From Clostridium sp. (GTDB lineage: Bacteria; Bacillota; Clostridia; Clostridiales; Clostridiaceae): a DNA stretch of 13,230 bases. Below are positions 1-8,126 of the stretch, one piece after another. Under the pieces are notes generated by a model. That model ran no database searches. It worked only from the letters and a program-made list of their open reading frames with translations, and was not told the origin of the DNA. The number at the start of each line of letters is the position of its first letter. The first letter of the stretch is position 1. The stretch is from positions 1 through 13,230 of the forward strand of contig JAAZGI010000106.1 of NCBI GenBank assembly GCA_012511315.1, written 5' to 3'. Made by a program: the position numbers and the translations under genes.

Positions 1-509
1 ACAGTCGGTGAATAAATGCTAGGGTAAAAAACCTTGTGATAACAATGGATATACTGGTTTTAAATTTTATCGTTGGGAAGGAGCCCTAGTTAATTAAGGA
101 ATTTGGTGTAAGAAGGAGGGACTAAAGAGTGATTTGTTAATTATTATCAATTTTTTCATTAAAAAGATGGATATTTTCAAAAATCCGAGTTTTTGAAAAA
201 TATTTTTATAAAAAATTTTTATTCATTCCAGTTGCATAAAAAACATAAGAAGATGTCTAAATTTTTTTTAGTGGGTAAGAATACCGATAAGGCAAATACC
301 TTTTTATTGGACAATGTCCTAAAATAGACATAAAGTCAAAAAAATGCTGTGAATAATTTATCTAAAATTCAATTTAGAACAACATAGTTGATAATATTAC
401 TTGGTTATTGATTCATAAAAATATAACAGTTATGCAAAATATAAATGTATCTGTTTCCTTTTATTAACATAAACAGAAGAATCAGAAGGTAAAATCTAAT
501 AAATGCAAA
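1..509. other. AT-rich non-coding upstream region
   Basis: No convincing gene is visible here. The stretch is very AT-rich, with A and T runs, as is common upstream of strong promoters. Small symmetric elements occur: a 10-bp perfect stem TTTTCAAAAA (174-183) with TTTTTGAAAA (190-199) around the loop TCCGAG; a dyad TCTAAA (361-366) with TTTAGA (373-378); GGAC/GTCC around 309-319; and CTAGGG (20-25) with CCCTAG (84-89). None has a GC-rich stem plus T-run, so I do not call a terminator. The dyads could bind regulators of the opp operon, but that is a guess. Confidence 0.6.
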
Positions 510-538
510 TTGACAACTTGAAATTTGTTGTTTACAAT
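510..538 (+). promoter_or_regulatory. sigma-A promoter of the opp operon
   Basis: A perfect -35 TTGACA (510-515) is followed after exactly 17 bases by TACAAT (533-538), one mismatch from the consensus -10. Transcription should start near 545 and give a leader of about 30 bases with the ribosome binding site GGGAGG at 566-571. A dyad ACAAC (513-517) / GTTGT (527-531) overlaps the -35 and spacer and could be a repressor site. The very AT-rich DNA upstream could serve as an UP element. Confidence 0.78.
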
Positions 539-576
539 TAACAAGGATAAATAAAACACAATCTTGGGAGGTTAAC

Positions 577-2301
577 ATGAACAAGAAACTAATGAGTTTA
601 GTCCTTGCAAGCCTGATGGTACTTGGAGCCTGTTCTACAGGAACTGATGGTACAAATTTAACAAAAACAGATGGCGGCGAGACGAACGTGACTACAACAG
701 CTGTATCCGGTGAATCTACACCTGATGAAGGCGACATGGTCAAAGATGACAATCAATTCTTTAACGGATTCATTGCATCTGAACCATCTAGCTTAGACCC
801 AGCAAAGGCGTCTGATAACTACGCAATATCAGTCCTAATCAATATCTCAGATCCACTAGTAATCATCCGTGATGGTGAAGAAGGAGAAATGGTATTTGAA
901 GGTGGCGCAGCTGAAAAGTGGGACATCTCAGAAGATGGTAAAGTTTATACTTTCCACTTAAGAGACAACAAATGGACCGATGGGCAAGCAGTTACAGCCA
1001 ATGACTTTGAATACTCCATTAAGCGTGCAATCAACCCAGATACGGGTTCACCTTATGCTTACCTTCTAGACCCGATCATGAATGCTACAAAAGCCAACGC
1101 TGGTGAAGTTGCAGTTGATGAAGTGGGTGTAAAAGCACTTGATGAAAAAACACTGGAAATCACATTGGAAAATGCAACACCTCACTTCTTAGGCGTTGTA
1201 GCTAACTCCATCATGTTCCCAGTTCGCCAGGATGCAGTTGAAGCTCACGGTGAAAAATACGGTTCAGAAGCTGATACCGTGGTATCAAATGGTGCTCATA
1301 AGATTACAGAGTGGGTACATAACTCAGAAATCAAATTGGTAAAACATGACGAATACTGGGACGCAGCAAATGTTAACTATACAGAAGTTAACATGCCAAT
1401 CGTTGCCGATTCTAACACCATGATGAATAAGATGCTAACCAATGAAATTGACTCTGTTTCTACTAACATTGCAGAATGGCAGGAACGTTTCAAAGCAGAT
1501 GAAAACATCAAATATAAAAGGGTGGAACAACCATCTACCTTCTTTATGAGCTTCAACACCAAAGATGAGCTCTTTAAAAATGTTAAGGTACGTAGAGCTT
1601 TCGGTGCTGCTTTAGACCGCGAAGATGCAAACGAAGTCATCTGGAACGGTAATAACGTGGCTGCTTCCGGATGGATTCCAGGAAACATTTTCGTTGGCGA
1701 AAAACCTTTCCGTGAAAACTCAGTAAACATGATTGAAAAATTACATACTGATGTTCCAGATCCAAAGGCACTTCTAGTTGAAGGATTAAAGGAACTAGGC
1801 ATGGATGAAGATCCAGCAAACCTAACCGTTTCTATTTCCCTTGGAAACACCGACCAGTGGTTTAAAACTTATGGAGAATACCTCCAGCAGGTTATGAAAG
1901 AAAACCTAGGCGTTAACCTAGAAGTAGAGCAGATGGAATGGACCGTGTTCCAAGACCGTACTCAGAAGGGTGACTACCAGATGGGATACATGGCTTGGGG
2001 ATCTGAATTATCAGAGCCATTAGCACTTCTTGCAATCCATACCAGTAAAGCTGACCAAGTTGGTACCGGTTGGTCCAATGCTGAGTTTGATGAACTTATC
2101 GAAAAAGCTCAGATTGAACAAGATGAAGACAAACGTTTAGAAATGTACATTCAGGCAGAAGAAATTCTAATGGCTGAATTGCCAGTTTCACCCGTTGTTC
2201 ATCAAGTAACCAATAGCTTTACCTACAAGTATGTTCAGGGACAGGACTTCAATCCTTTCAACAACATCGGATTCCGTAAAGGCTTCACATCAGGTAGATA
2301 A
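577..2301 (+). CDS. oppA: OppA-type peptide-binding lipoprotein
   Basis: Extracellular receptor of a peptide ABC importer, delivering oligopeptides to OppBC. The 574-residue product opens with a lipoprotein signal peptide: MNKK, a hydrophobic stretch, then the lipobox VLGAC, so Cys19 should be lipidated and anchored in the outer leaflet of the membrane. A Thr/Ser/Gly/Asp-rich linker follows to about residue 55. The rest is a family 5 solute-binding protein (SBP_bac_5): PSSLDPAKASDN near residues 70-80, the hallmark YTFHLRDNKWTDGQAVTANDF from Tyr124, and later SNGAHKITEW and KHDEYWDA. Length is slightly above the usual 520-560, explained by the linker. GGGAGG five bases before the ATG fixes the start. 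It is the first gene of the opp operon. Substrate specificity within the family (oligopeptide, dipeptide, other) cannot be read from sequence by eye. Confidence 0.93.
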   Translation: MNKKLMSLVLASLMVLGACSTGTDGTNLTKTDGGETNVTTTAVSGESTPDEGDMVKDDNQFFNGFIASEPSSLDPAKASDNYAISVLINISDPLVIIRDGEEGEMVFEGGAAEKWDISEDGKVYTFHLRDNKWTDGQAVTANDFEYSIKRAINPDTGSPYAYLLDPIMNATKANAGEVAVDEVGVKALDEKTLEITLENATPHFLGVVANSIMFPVRQDAVEAHGEKYGSEADTVVSNGAHKITEWVHNSEIKLVKHDEYWDAANVNYTEVNMPIVADSNTMMNKMLTNEIDSVSTNIAEWQERFKADENIKYKRVEQPSTFFMSFNTKDELFKNVKVRRAFGAALDREDANEVIWNGNNVAASGWIPGNIFVGEKPFRENSVNMIEKLHTDVPDPKALLVEGLKELGMDEDPANLTVSISLGNTDQWFKTYGEYLQQVMKENLGVNLEVEQMEWTVFQDRTQKGDYQMGYMAWGSELSEPLALLAIHTSKADQVGTGWSNAEFDELIEKAQIEQDEDKRLEMYIQAEEILMAELPVSPVVHQVTNSFTYKYVQGQDFNPFNNIGFRKGFTSGR

Positions 2302-2338
2302 GCTAACGCATTCAACTGACCTAGATAAAAAAACAAGT

Positions 2339-2360
2339 AAGGCCCTCGTAAGAGGGCTTT
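2339..2360 (+). terminator. oppA-oppB intergenic hairpin (attenuator or mRNA stabiliser)
   Basis: GCCCTC (2342-2347) pairs with GAGGGC (2352-2357) around the GNRA-type tetraloop GTAA. Flanking AAG/TTT bases extend the stem to about nine pairs including one G-T. Only three T follow directly, so termination is probably partial. In SBP-first ABC operons such a hairpin commonly lets the binding-protein mRNA accumulate above the transporter mRNA. That is the likely role here: leaky termination, protection of the oppA 3' end, or both. Confidence 0.72.
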
Positions 2361-2383
2361 GCTATTAAAAGAAGGGGAAAACA

Positions 2384-3316
2384 ATGACTCGATATATCAT
2401 TAACCGACTCATCATGATGGCAATCACACTGTTTACGGTCATCTTCATCACCTTTTTTCTAATGCATTCAATCCCTGGTAATCCACTGGCTTCCATGGCT
2501 AAAAACTTACCAGAGCAAACGTTGAAAAACTATGAAAAAAAGTATGGTTTAGATAAACCGGTAGGGGAACAGTTTGTCATTTTCATGAAAAACCTAGTTA
2601 CTGAAGGTGATTTGGGAGAATCTATCACTTATGCTGGACGCTCCATCACTCAGACGATAAAAGAAACAGCACCAATTTCTGGTCAACTGGGCTTAAGTTC
2701 TTTGGTGATTGGTACCATTTCTGGTGTTCTTTTGGGAATTATAGCCGCCTTGAATCGAAATCGATGGCCCGACTATGTGGTAATTTTTATTGCCATGATT
2801 GGGGTCACCATTCCGGTGTTTGTTATGGCTGCTCTGCTCCAATACGTATTGGCAGTTAAGATGCAGGTATTACCGACCTCGGGGTGGAATGGCATTAAAA
2901 CCATGATTATTCCTGTAATTGCCATGGCTTTTGGCCCAATTGCCACCTATGCCCGTTATACAAGAAGTAACGTGCTTGAAGTGATGGGACAGGATTATAT
3001 TTTAACGGCTGAGGCAAAAGGTGTATCACAGTTTAACATTATTACAAAACACGTGATGCGAAATGCCATGTTGCCATTAATCACAATTTTAGGACCACAA
3101 ATTGCTGGTGTCTTCACCGGTTCTTTTATCGTTGAGCGTATGTTTGCCATTCCTGGCTTAGGATTTTACTTTGTAAACTCCATTACCGCTCGTGACTATA
3201 CCATGATTATTGGTACAACGATTTTCTATGCCGCTTTATTTATTGTGTCTCAATTGGCAGTAGATATCGTATACGGACTAGTGGATCCACGGATTAGAGT
3301 GGGAGGTAGAAAGTAG
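2384..3316 (+). CDS. oppB: peptide ABC transporter permease OppB
   Basis: First membrane subunit of the peptide importer; with OppC it forms the translocation channel. At 310 residues it matches the family. It begins with the typical N-terminal segment MTRYIINRLIMMAITLF and the SIPGNP motif, followed by a periplasmic-side loop and about five more hydrophobic segments (roughly 103-125, 133-155, 172-190, 235-257, 277-300). The cytoplasmic EAA loop that docks on the ATPases is clear: EAKG at residues 210-213, with MLP about 17 residues later, then the conserved IPGLG. GAAGGGG (2371-2377) lies six bases before the ATG. The gene follows the intergenic hairpin and is three bases from oppC, so the two are translated from one message. 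Confidence 0.95.
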   Translation: MTRYIINRLIMMAITLFTVIFITFFLMHSIPGNPLASMAKNLPEQTLKNYEKKYGLDKPVGEQFVIFMKNLVTEGDLGESITYAGRSITQTIKETAPISGQLGLSSLVIGTISGVLLGIIAALNRNRWPDYVVIFIAMIGVTIPVFVMAALLQYVLAVKMQVLPTSGWNGIKTMIIPVIAMAFGPIATYARYTRSNVLEVMGQDYILTAEAKGVSQFNIITKHVMRNAMLPLITILGPQIAGVFTGSFIVERMFAIPGLGFYFVNSITARDYTMIIGTTIFYAALFIVSQLAVDIVYGLVDPRIRVGGRK

Positions 3317-3319
3317 ACT

Positions 3320-4240
3320 ATGAATCAAATTCCATTAGAAAAATTTAAACCGATTCCGGCAGGAGAAAAAGACTCCGAATTTTTGGCCCGTCCAAAGATT
3401 ACCTATTGGAGTGATGCTTGGCGTCGTTTCAAACAAAATAAAATTGCTTTAGCGGCTTTAATCATGCTAGCGGTCTTAATCTTTATGGTTGCTTTTGGCC
3501 CCATCTTATCCAGTCATGATTTTGAAAAAGGTGTCCGCACCGACCGAAACCTATCACCCAGCGCAACCTATTGGTTTGGTACCGATGAATTGGGCCGTGA
3601 TATTTTCGCTCGAATTTGGGTTAGTGGACGAGTATCCATCATCATCGGATTAGTTGGTGCCTTTATCTCCATGGTCGTGGGCAGCGTTTATGGCGCTATT
3701 TCAGCCTATGCTGGCGGAGCCCTAGACAACTTAATGATGCGTATTGTTGAAGTGTTAAGCTCTGTTCCTTACCTCTTGGTGGTTATCTTGATCCAAGTTT
3801 ATTTTAAAGAACGGAACTTAGCTACCATGATCTTTGCACTCACCTTAACCGGTTGGCTGGGCATGGCCCGTATGGTCCGCGGTCAACTGTTATCCCTGAA
3901 AAACCAGGACTTTGTTATGGCAGCTCAAACCTTAGGCGTGTCGTCAAGAAAAATTATTCTGCGTCACTTAATTCCTAATACCTTGAGCGTTATCATCGTT
4001 TCGGTGACCTTTGCAATCCCAGGTTACATTTTCTCTGAAGCCTTCTTGTCCTACTTAGGAATCGGAATTGCTTCACCAATGACTTCATGGGGTGCCATGG
4101 CATCAGCTGCCCAACAAAAATTCTTGTTTTATCCCTACCAATTGTTCTTTCCGTCTCTGATGATCGCATTGACCATGCTTTCCTTTACGCTCTTAGGTGA
4201 TGGATTGCGGGATGCTTTAGATCCAAGATTGAGACAATAG
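3320..4240 (+). CDS. oppC: peptide ABC transporter permease OppC
   Basis: Second membrane subunit, partner of OppB. The 306-residue protein has a cytoplasmic N-terminal tail and a first membrane segment at about 43-62 after WRRFKQNK (OppC N-terminal domain). The signature YWFGTDELGRDIFARIW comes next, then five more hydrophobic segments. The EAA-type docking loop is seen as AAQTLG at 201-206, followed by HLIPN. The C-terminus LLGDGLRDALDPRLRQ is typical of the family. The ribosome binding site GGGAGG (3301-3306) lies inside the last codons of oppB, 13 bases from the ATG, slightly longer than ideal. Reading is probably coupled to oppB, whose stop codon is only three bases upstream. Confidence 0.95.
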   Translation: MNQIPLEKFKPIPAGEKDSEFLARPKITYWSDAWRRFKQNKIALAALIMLAVLIFMVAFGPILSSHDFEKGVRTDRNLSPSATYWFGTDELGRDIFARIWVSGRVSIIIGLVGAFISMVVGSVYGAISAYAGGALDNLMMRIVEVLSSVPYLLVVILIQVYFKERNLATMIFALTLTGWLGMARMVRGQLLSLKNQDFVMAAQTLGVSSRKIILRHLIPNTLSVIIVSVTFAIPGYIFSEAFLSYLGIGIASPMTSWGAMASAAQQKFLFYPYQLFFPSLMIALTMLSFTLLGDGLRDALDPRLRQ

Positions 4241-4250
4241 GAGACGACTT

Positions 4251-5300
4251 ATGAGTGAAACAAACGAAATAGTAAAAAGTGTTGAAAATGAGAAATTGGT
4301 TGGTGAACGAGTTTTAACCGTTGATAATTTGGAAGTTTCCTTCCATACCTATGCGGGAGAAGTTCGTGCCGTACGTGATATTAGTTTCCACGTCAATCAA
4401 GGCGAAACCCTTGCCTTTGTAGGTGAATCGGGTTGTGGGAAAACTGTTACAGCCAAAGCGGTTATGCGGCTTTTAAAAACTCCACCAGCTGAAATCAAGA
4501 AAACATCGAAAATCCAATTTTTGGATAAAGATGTGATGAAACTTAATTCAAAACAACTACGGGAATATAAAGGTTATGATGTTGGGATGATCTTCCAAGA
4601 TGCCATGACATCTTTAAACCCAACCATGACCTGTGGTAGCCAGATTGTGGAAGCTATTCGGATTCACACGGATCAAACAAAGGCCGAAGCCAGAGAAACT
4701 GCCTTGAGCCTCTTGCGCGCCGTTGAAATCCCGAATCCAGAACAACGCTTCAAGCAATACCCTCATCAACTCTCCGGCGGACTCCGCCAACGGGTGATGA
4801 TTGCCATTGCCTTATCCTGTGATCCTCACCTGTTGATTGCCGATGAGCCTACCACAGCTCTTGACGTAACCATCCAAGCTCAGATTATGGGGCTTTTAAA
4901 GGATCTACAAGAAAAGAGTAAAACAGCGATTATTCTGGTAACCCATGACCTGGGCGTGGTTGCAAACTTTGCCGACCGCATCCAAGTTATGTATGCCGGT
5001 CAGATTATGGAAACCGGTACAACCAAAGAAATCTTTAATAATCCACGTCATCCGTATACATGGGCCTTACTTCGCTCCATTCCACGGTTGGACTCAAAGG
5101 ATAAAGAAGATCTTTACTCCCTCAAAGGAACACCACCCGATCTGATTTTGCCTTTAAAGGGCTGTCCCTTTGCAGACCGCTGCGATTATGCAATGGAAAT
5201 CTGCCGTGAAGGTCAATTTGAAAAACAAACATCAGATACCCACAAAACTTGGTGCTGGTTGGAACATCCCGATGCACCAAAGGTCGAACGGCCCGTTTAG
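4251..5300 (+). CDS. oppD: peptide ABC transporter ATPase OppD
   Basis: One of two nucleotide-binding subunits powering peptide uptake; acts on the cytoplasmic face as a heterodimer with OppF. In 349 residues it shows Walker A GESGCGKT (58-65), the Q-loop region MIFQDAM, ABC signature LSGGLRQR (174-181, with Leu where Gln is usual in the superfamily but common in OppD), Walker B LLIADEP with Asp198-Glu199, and the H-loop VTHDLG. The C-terminal oligo_HPY extension carries cysteines 305, 311, 318 and 335. Similar cysteines hold an Fe-S cluster in at least one dipeptide-transporter ATPase of this family, as I recall. AGGAG (4239-4243) overlaps the oppC stop, seven bases before the ATG, which suggests translational coupling. 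Confidence 0.96.
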   Translation: MSETNEIVKSVENEKLVGERVLTVDNLEVSFHTYAGEVRAVRDISFHVNQGETLAFVGESGCGKTVTAKAVMRLLKTPPAEIKKTSKIQFLDKDVMKLNSKQLREYKGYDVGMIFQDAMTSLNPTMTCGSQIVEAIRIHTDQTKAEARETALSLLRAVEIPNPEQRFKQYPHQLSGGLRQRVMIAIALSCDPHLLIADEPTTALDVTIQAQIMGLLKDLQEKSKTAIILVTHDLGVVANFADRIQVMYAGQIMETGTTKEIFNNPRHPYTWALLRSIPRLDSKDKEDLYSLKGTPPDLILPLKGCPFADRCDYAMEICREGQFEKQTSDTHKTWCWLEHPDAPKVERPV

Positions 5301-5308
5301 GAGAAGAT

Positions 5309-6358
5309 ATGGAACGTAAAAAATTATTGGAAATCAAAAATTTGAAACAGTATTTTCCCGTGGGGCGCAAACAAGTCCTAAAAGCTGTGGATGGAATCTC
5401 CTTCGATATTTATGAAGGAGAAACCTTTGGATTAGTAGGAGAATCCGGCTGTGGTAAAACCACCACGGGTCGGACCATCCTCTCCATATACCAGCCAACA
5501 GATGGCGAAGTCATCTTTGACGGTGAAAATGTGGCAGGCAAGGGTCGAAAAGAATTAAAGAGCTTTAGAAAACGAGCTCAGATGATTTTCCAAGACCCCT
5601 ACTCATCCCTGGACCCTCGTATGACCATCGATGATATCATTAGTGAAGGCATTCGAGTCCATTTTCCTCAAATGAAGGAAAAAGATATCCACGATCGCGT
5701 CTCAGCTCTTTTAGAGCGCGTGGGATTAAACAGTGAGCATGGCGCTCGTTTCCCCCATGAATTATCCGGTGGACAGCGTCAACGGATTGGAATATCGAGA
5801 GCACTTGCCGTAGAACCGGACTTTATTGTTTGTGATGAACCCATCTCAGCTTTGGATGTATCCATTCAAGCTCAGATCGTAAATCTACTCAATGAGCTCC
5901 AAGAGGAAACGGGATTAACTTATCTATTTATATCCCATGACCTGTCCATGGTTAAGCATATTTCAGACCGAATCGGCGTTATGTACTTAGGCTCGATGAT
6001 GGAGATCACCACCAACGACAAGCTATATGATCGTCCGCTTCACCCCTATACCCAAGCTTTGATTGCAGCGATTCCGATCCCTGACACCGAGCGGGAAGGG
6101 TCCGGCATGATTAACAAGCTAGAAGGAGAAATCCCTTCACCCATTAATCCACCTAAGGGTTGTAAGTTCTCAACTCGTTGCCCTTATGTGATGCCAATTT
6201 GTCAGCAGGAAATTCCAATTCTAAAAGAAGTGGAAGCCGATCACTATGTTGCTTGCCACCTGGTGGATCAAAAGCTGGAAAAAGGTCCGATTCAGTTACC
6301 CTATGAAGAAACAGGGTATGGCTCAGACATGAAGGAAACAAACCCAACAGTGAATTAA
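5309..6358 (+). CDS. oppF: peptide ABC transporter ATPase OppF
   Basis: Second ATPase of the importer, pairing with OppD. The ATG at 5309 is preferred: AGGAG at 5299-5303 stands five bases upstream and the product then starts [19 protein letters not shown], as OppF proteins do. A longer frame opens at 5249 but would add 20 residues encoded within oppD. In the 349-residue form: Walker A GESGCGKT (44-51), Q-loop [13 protein letters not shown], signature LSGGQRQR (152-159), Walker B with Asp176-Glu177 followed by PISALD, and H-loop ISHDLS. The oligo_HPY tail has cysteines 285, 291, 298 and 316, the first three spaced exactly as in OppD. It is the last gene of the operon; a strong terminator follows 14 bases after the stop. 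Confidence 0.95.
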   Translation: MERKKLLEIKNLKQYFPVGRKQVLKAVDGISFDIYEGETFGLVGESGCGKTTTGRTILSIYQPTDGEVIFDGENVAGKGRKELKSFRKRAQMIFQDPYSSLDPRMTIDDIISEGIRVHFPQMKEKDIHDRVSALLERVGLNSEHGARFPHELSGGQRQRIGISRALAVEPDFIVCDEPISALDVSIQAQIVNLLNELQEETGLTYLFISHDLSMVKHISDRIGVMYLGSMMEITTNDKLYDRPLHPYTQALIAAIPIPDTEREGSGMINKLEGEIPSPINPPKGCKFSTRCPYVMPICQQEIPILKEVEADHYVACHLVDQKLEKGPIQLPYEETGYGSDMKETNPTVN

Positions 6359-6372
6359 TTCATGGTATAATT

Positions 6373-6402
6373 AGGATCTGGCTTAGGCTGGATCCTTTTT
6401 TT
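6373..6402 (+). terminator. intrinsic terminator of the opp operon
   Basis: AGGATC (6373-6378) pairs with GATCCT (6391-6396). Inner bases continue the stem through two G-T pairs and two G-C pairs to about ten pairs closed by a TTAG loop. A run of seven T (6396-6402) follows directly. It stands 14 bases after the oppF stop and ends the transcript. Confidence 0.88.
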
Positions 6403-6528
6403 AAAGGAGAATTCAATTACATAATATAAAATATGTGAATGTATTTATGGTAAACCAATGCCTCATCAAACTTTTTTAGGCAAAGCCCTTGAACAATTTT
6501 GCTTTCAACTGTCCATAGGATGGAGTTT

Positions 6529-6537
6529 TGGTATAAT
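6529..6537 (+). promoter_or_regulatory. extended -10 promoter of the DUF512 gene
   Basis: A perfect TATAAT (6532-6537) is preceded by TGG (6529-6531), an extended -10 element. No good -35 is seen 16-18 bases upstream, as expected for extended -10 promoters. Transcription would start near 6544, about 20 bases before the GTG start at 6564. An imperfect AT-rich dyad TTACATA (6417-6423) / TATGTGA (6432-6438) lies upstream, between the opp terminator and this promoter. Confidence 0.6.
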
Positions 6538-6563
6538 AAAAGAGATAAATGAGGTGTTTTAAA

Positions 6564-7934
6564 GTGAGTTATAATCGATTAATCCAAATAGATGGTAAAG
6601 TTGCCAAACCAAGCAAGCGAAACCTGATCACAGAAGTGGCTCCAGGTAGTCCTGCTGAGCTGGCTGGTATTAAGGCGCAGGATCGCTTGCTGAAAATAAA
6701 TGATGTTTTAGTGAAAGATATTTTAGATTACCGCTATTTGACAGCAGCTGAAAGTTTTTCCCTAACCATCCAGCGGGAAACAGAGGATGAGGTTCAAAAC
6801 TTTATAGTAGATATTGAAAAAGATACTTATGAAGAACTAGGTTTATCCTTTGAGACAGGGATCCTGGATCAAGCCAACAGTTGTTCCAACAATTGTGTGT
6901 TCTGCTTTATTGATCAATTGCCCCCAGGCATGCGGGAAACCATGTATTTTAAAGACGATGATTCTAGGCTGTCTTTTCTACAAGGCAATTTTGTGACCTT
7001 AACCAATATGACGGATAGTGACATTGAGCGGATTATTAATTACCGTATCAGTCCCATCAACATATCCGTCCATACTACCAATCCCGAGCTCCGAGTCAAG
7101 ATGTTAAAAAATCGAGTGGCTGGTAGACTCTATGAACGCATGGAGCGCCTAGCAGATGCCCGTATCCAAATGGGCGCCCAGATTGTTTTGGTACCTGGCT
7201 ATAATGACGGCGCCGAACTCCTGCGAACCTTAAGGGATTTAGTGGAACTCCATCCTCAGGTCGTTAGCGTTGCCATTGTACCCTTAGGAATGACAAAGTA
7301 CCGTGAAGGTTTGCCAGACTTAAAACCTATGGACAAAGAGTCCTCAATAGCTGTTATTGAGCAGTTAGATATTTTGCAACAAGAGTTTATCGAAATCACA
7401 GGCTCTGAGTTTGCTCGCTGCGCCGATGAGTTTTATTGTATGGCTGGTATTGATGTACCGCCAGCAGAATTCTACGACGGCTACGATCAGTTGGAGGATG
7501 GCATTGGAATGATCCGGCTCTTCCGAGATTCCATTGATGAAACCTTAGAGGATTTAAAAGCAGGCACTGGTTCCTACACCTTCGCAACGGGGGCATCAGC
7601 CTATGAGGAAGTTAAAGCAGCAGCTGATAAGATTCAAGGGGCTAATCCAAGCGTTAAGATCAATACGGTTCGAGTCGAAAATGATTTCTTTGGTCACTCC
7701 ATCACCGTGGCTGGTCTATTAACGGGACAAGATGTTATAAAGAACTTGAAAAAAGGTCCCGTGGGCCAGTATCTGGTTATGCCGCGTAATATGTTTCGAG
7801 CCGGTGAAGACGTTATGCTAGATGATGTCAGGATTCAGGATTTGGAAGCAGAATTAAACACCAAGGTTCTGGTGGTCGACTATACAGGAGAAGATTTAAT
7901 TGAAAAAATCAATGAAACTTTGATTAAAAACTAA
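6564..7934 (+). CDS. DUF512 family protein: PDZ-like plus radical-SAM-type Fe-S domain
   Basis: Probable metalloenzyme of unknown reaction, cytoplasmic (no signal peptide or membrane segment). The GTG at 6564 is the likely start: GAGGTG (6551-6556) is seven bases upstream. An in-frame ATG at 6549 has no ribosome binding site and lies almost on the transcription start. The 456-residue product has an N-terminal PDZ-like segment at about 20-60, including VAPGSPAELAGIKAQDRLLKIN. Then comes CSNNCVFC, the radical-SAM CxxxCxxC signature with Cys107, Cys111 and Cys114, which should bind a [4Fe-4S] cluster and S-adenosylmethionine. The C-terminal part fits DUF512 (NTVRVENDFFGHSITVAGLL, and MFRAGEDVMLDD). 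Family members are often next to der in Clostridia, as here, so a link to ribosome assembly or translation is possible but unproven. No terminator is evident between this gene and der. Confidence 0.85.
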   Translation: MSYNRLIQIDGKVAKPSKRNLITEVAPGSPAELAGIKAQDRLLKINDVLVKDILDYRYLTAAESFSLTIQRETEDEVQNFIVDIEKDTYEELGLSFETGILDQANSCSNNCVFCFIDQLPPGMRETMYFKDDDSRLSFLQGNFVTLTNMTDSDIERIINYRISPINISVHTTNPELRVKMLKNRVAGRLYERMERLADARIQMGAQIVLVPGYNDGAELLRTLRDLVELHPQVVSVAIVPLGMTKYREGLPDLKPMDKESSIAVIEQLDILQQEFIEITGSEFARCADEFYCMAGIDVPPAEFYDGYDQLEDGIGMIRLFRDSIDETLEDLKAGTGSYTFATGASAYEEVKAAADKIQGANPSVKINTVRVENDFFGHSITVAGLLTGQDVIKNLKKGPVGQYLVMPRNMFRAGEDVMLDDVRIQDLEAELNTKVLVVDYTGEDLIEKINETLIKN

Positions 7935-8025
7935 GTCAAGACATCAAAAAAATGGTATGCTAAGTTGTTGAGATTTATGACTTAGCCAAGAAGACTCCTG
8001 GCTTTAGCTAGAGGCTTAACCCATC

Positions 8026-8119
8026 GATTTCCAAAGTAGGCAAAAAGGAACCGGTGTAACGATTCTTTTAAGCAAGGATTTCAAAGGGGGAACTTAAAAT
8101 AGCAATGGGATTTCAAATC
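8026..8119 (+). repeat. three short direct repeats GATTTC(C)AAA upstream of der
   Basis: GATTTCCAAAG at 8026-8036, GATTTCAAAGG at 8077-8087 and GATTTCAAATC at 8109-8119. The last two are part of a longer match: AGCAA-GGATTTCAAA (8071-8085) and AGCAATG-GGATTTCAAA (8101-8117), which differ only by a short insertion. Copies of this length can arise by chance in AT-rich DNA. Their clustering in one gap suggests protein-binding sites, or a small duplication. Confidence 0.45.
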
Positions 8120-8126
8120 ATTTGAA
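8112..8126. promoter_or_regulatory. 15-base palindrome, possible operator
   Basis: TTCAAAT-C-ATTTGAA is perfectly symmetric with seven-base arms and a single central base, the typical size of a site for a dimeric helix-turn-helix regulator. It overlaps the third GATTTCAAA repeat and lies about 130 bases before der. I do not recognise the consensus, and no clear promoter can be placed next to it. Confidence 0.4.

Noticed and set aside
405..752. Minus-strand 115-codon frame across the opp promoter and oppA start
   Set aside because: It runs antisense over a strong promoter and the lipoprotein signal sequence, its C-terminal part is low-complexity translation of AT-rich DNA, and no minus-strand ribosome binding site or promoter is evident.
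1377..1850. Minus-strand 157-codon frame inside oppA
   Set aside because: Serine-rich translation typical of a shadow frame opposite a well-conserved gene; no recognisable domain.
5249..5308. Longer N-terminus for OppF from ATG 5249
   Set aside because: It would overlap oppD by 52 bases with residues foreign to OppF; a clear AGGAG precedes ATG 5309.
6549..6563. ATG start for the DUF512 gene
   Set aside because: Only about five bases after the predicted transcription start and without a ribosome binding site; GTG 6564 has GAGGTG at a good distance.
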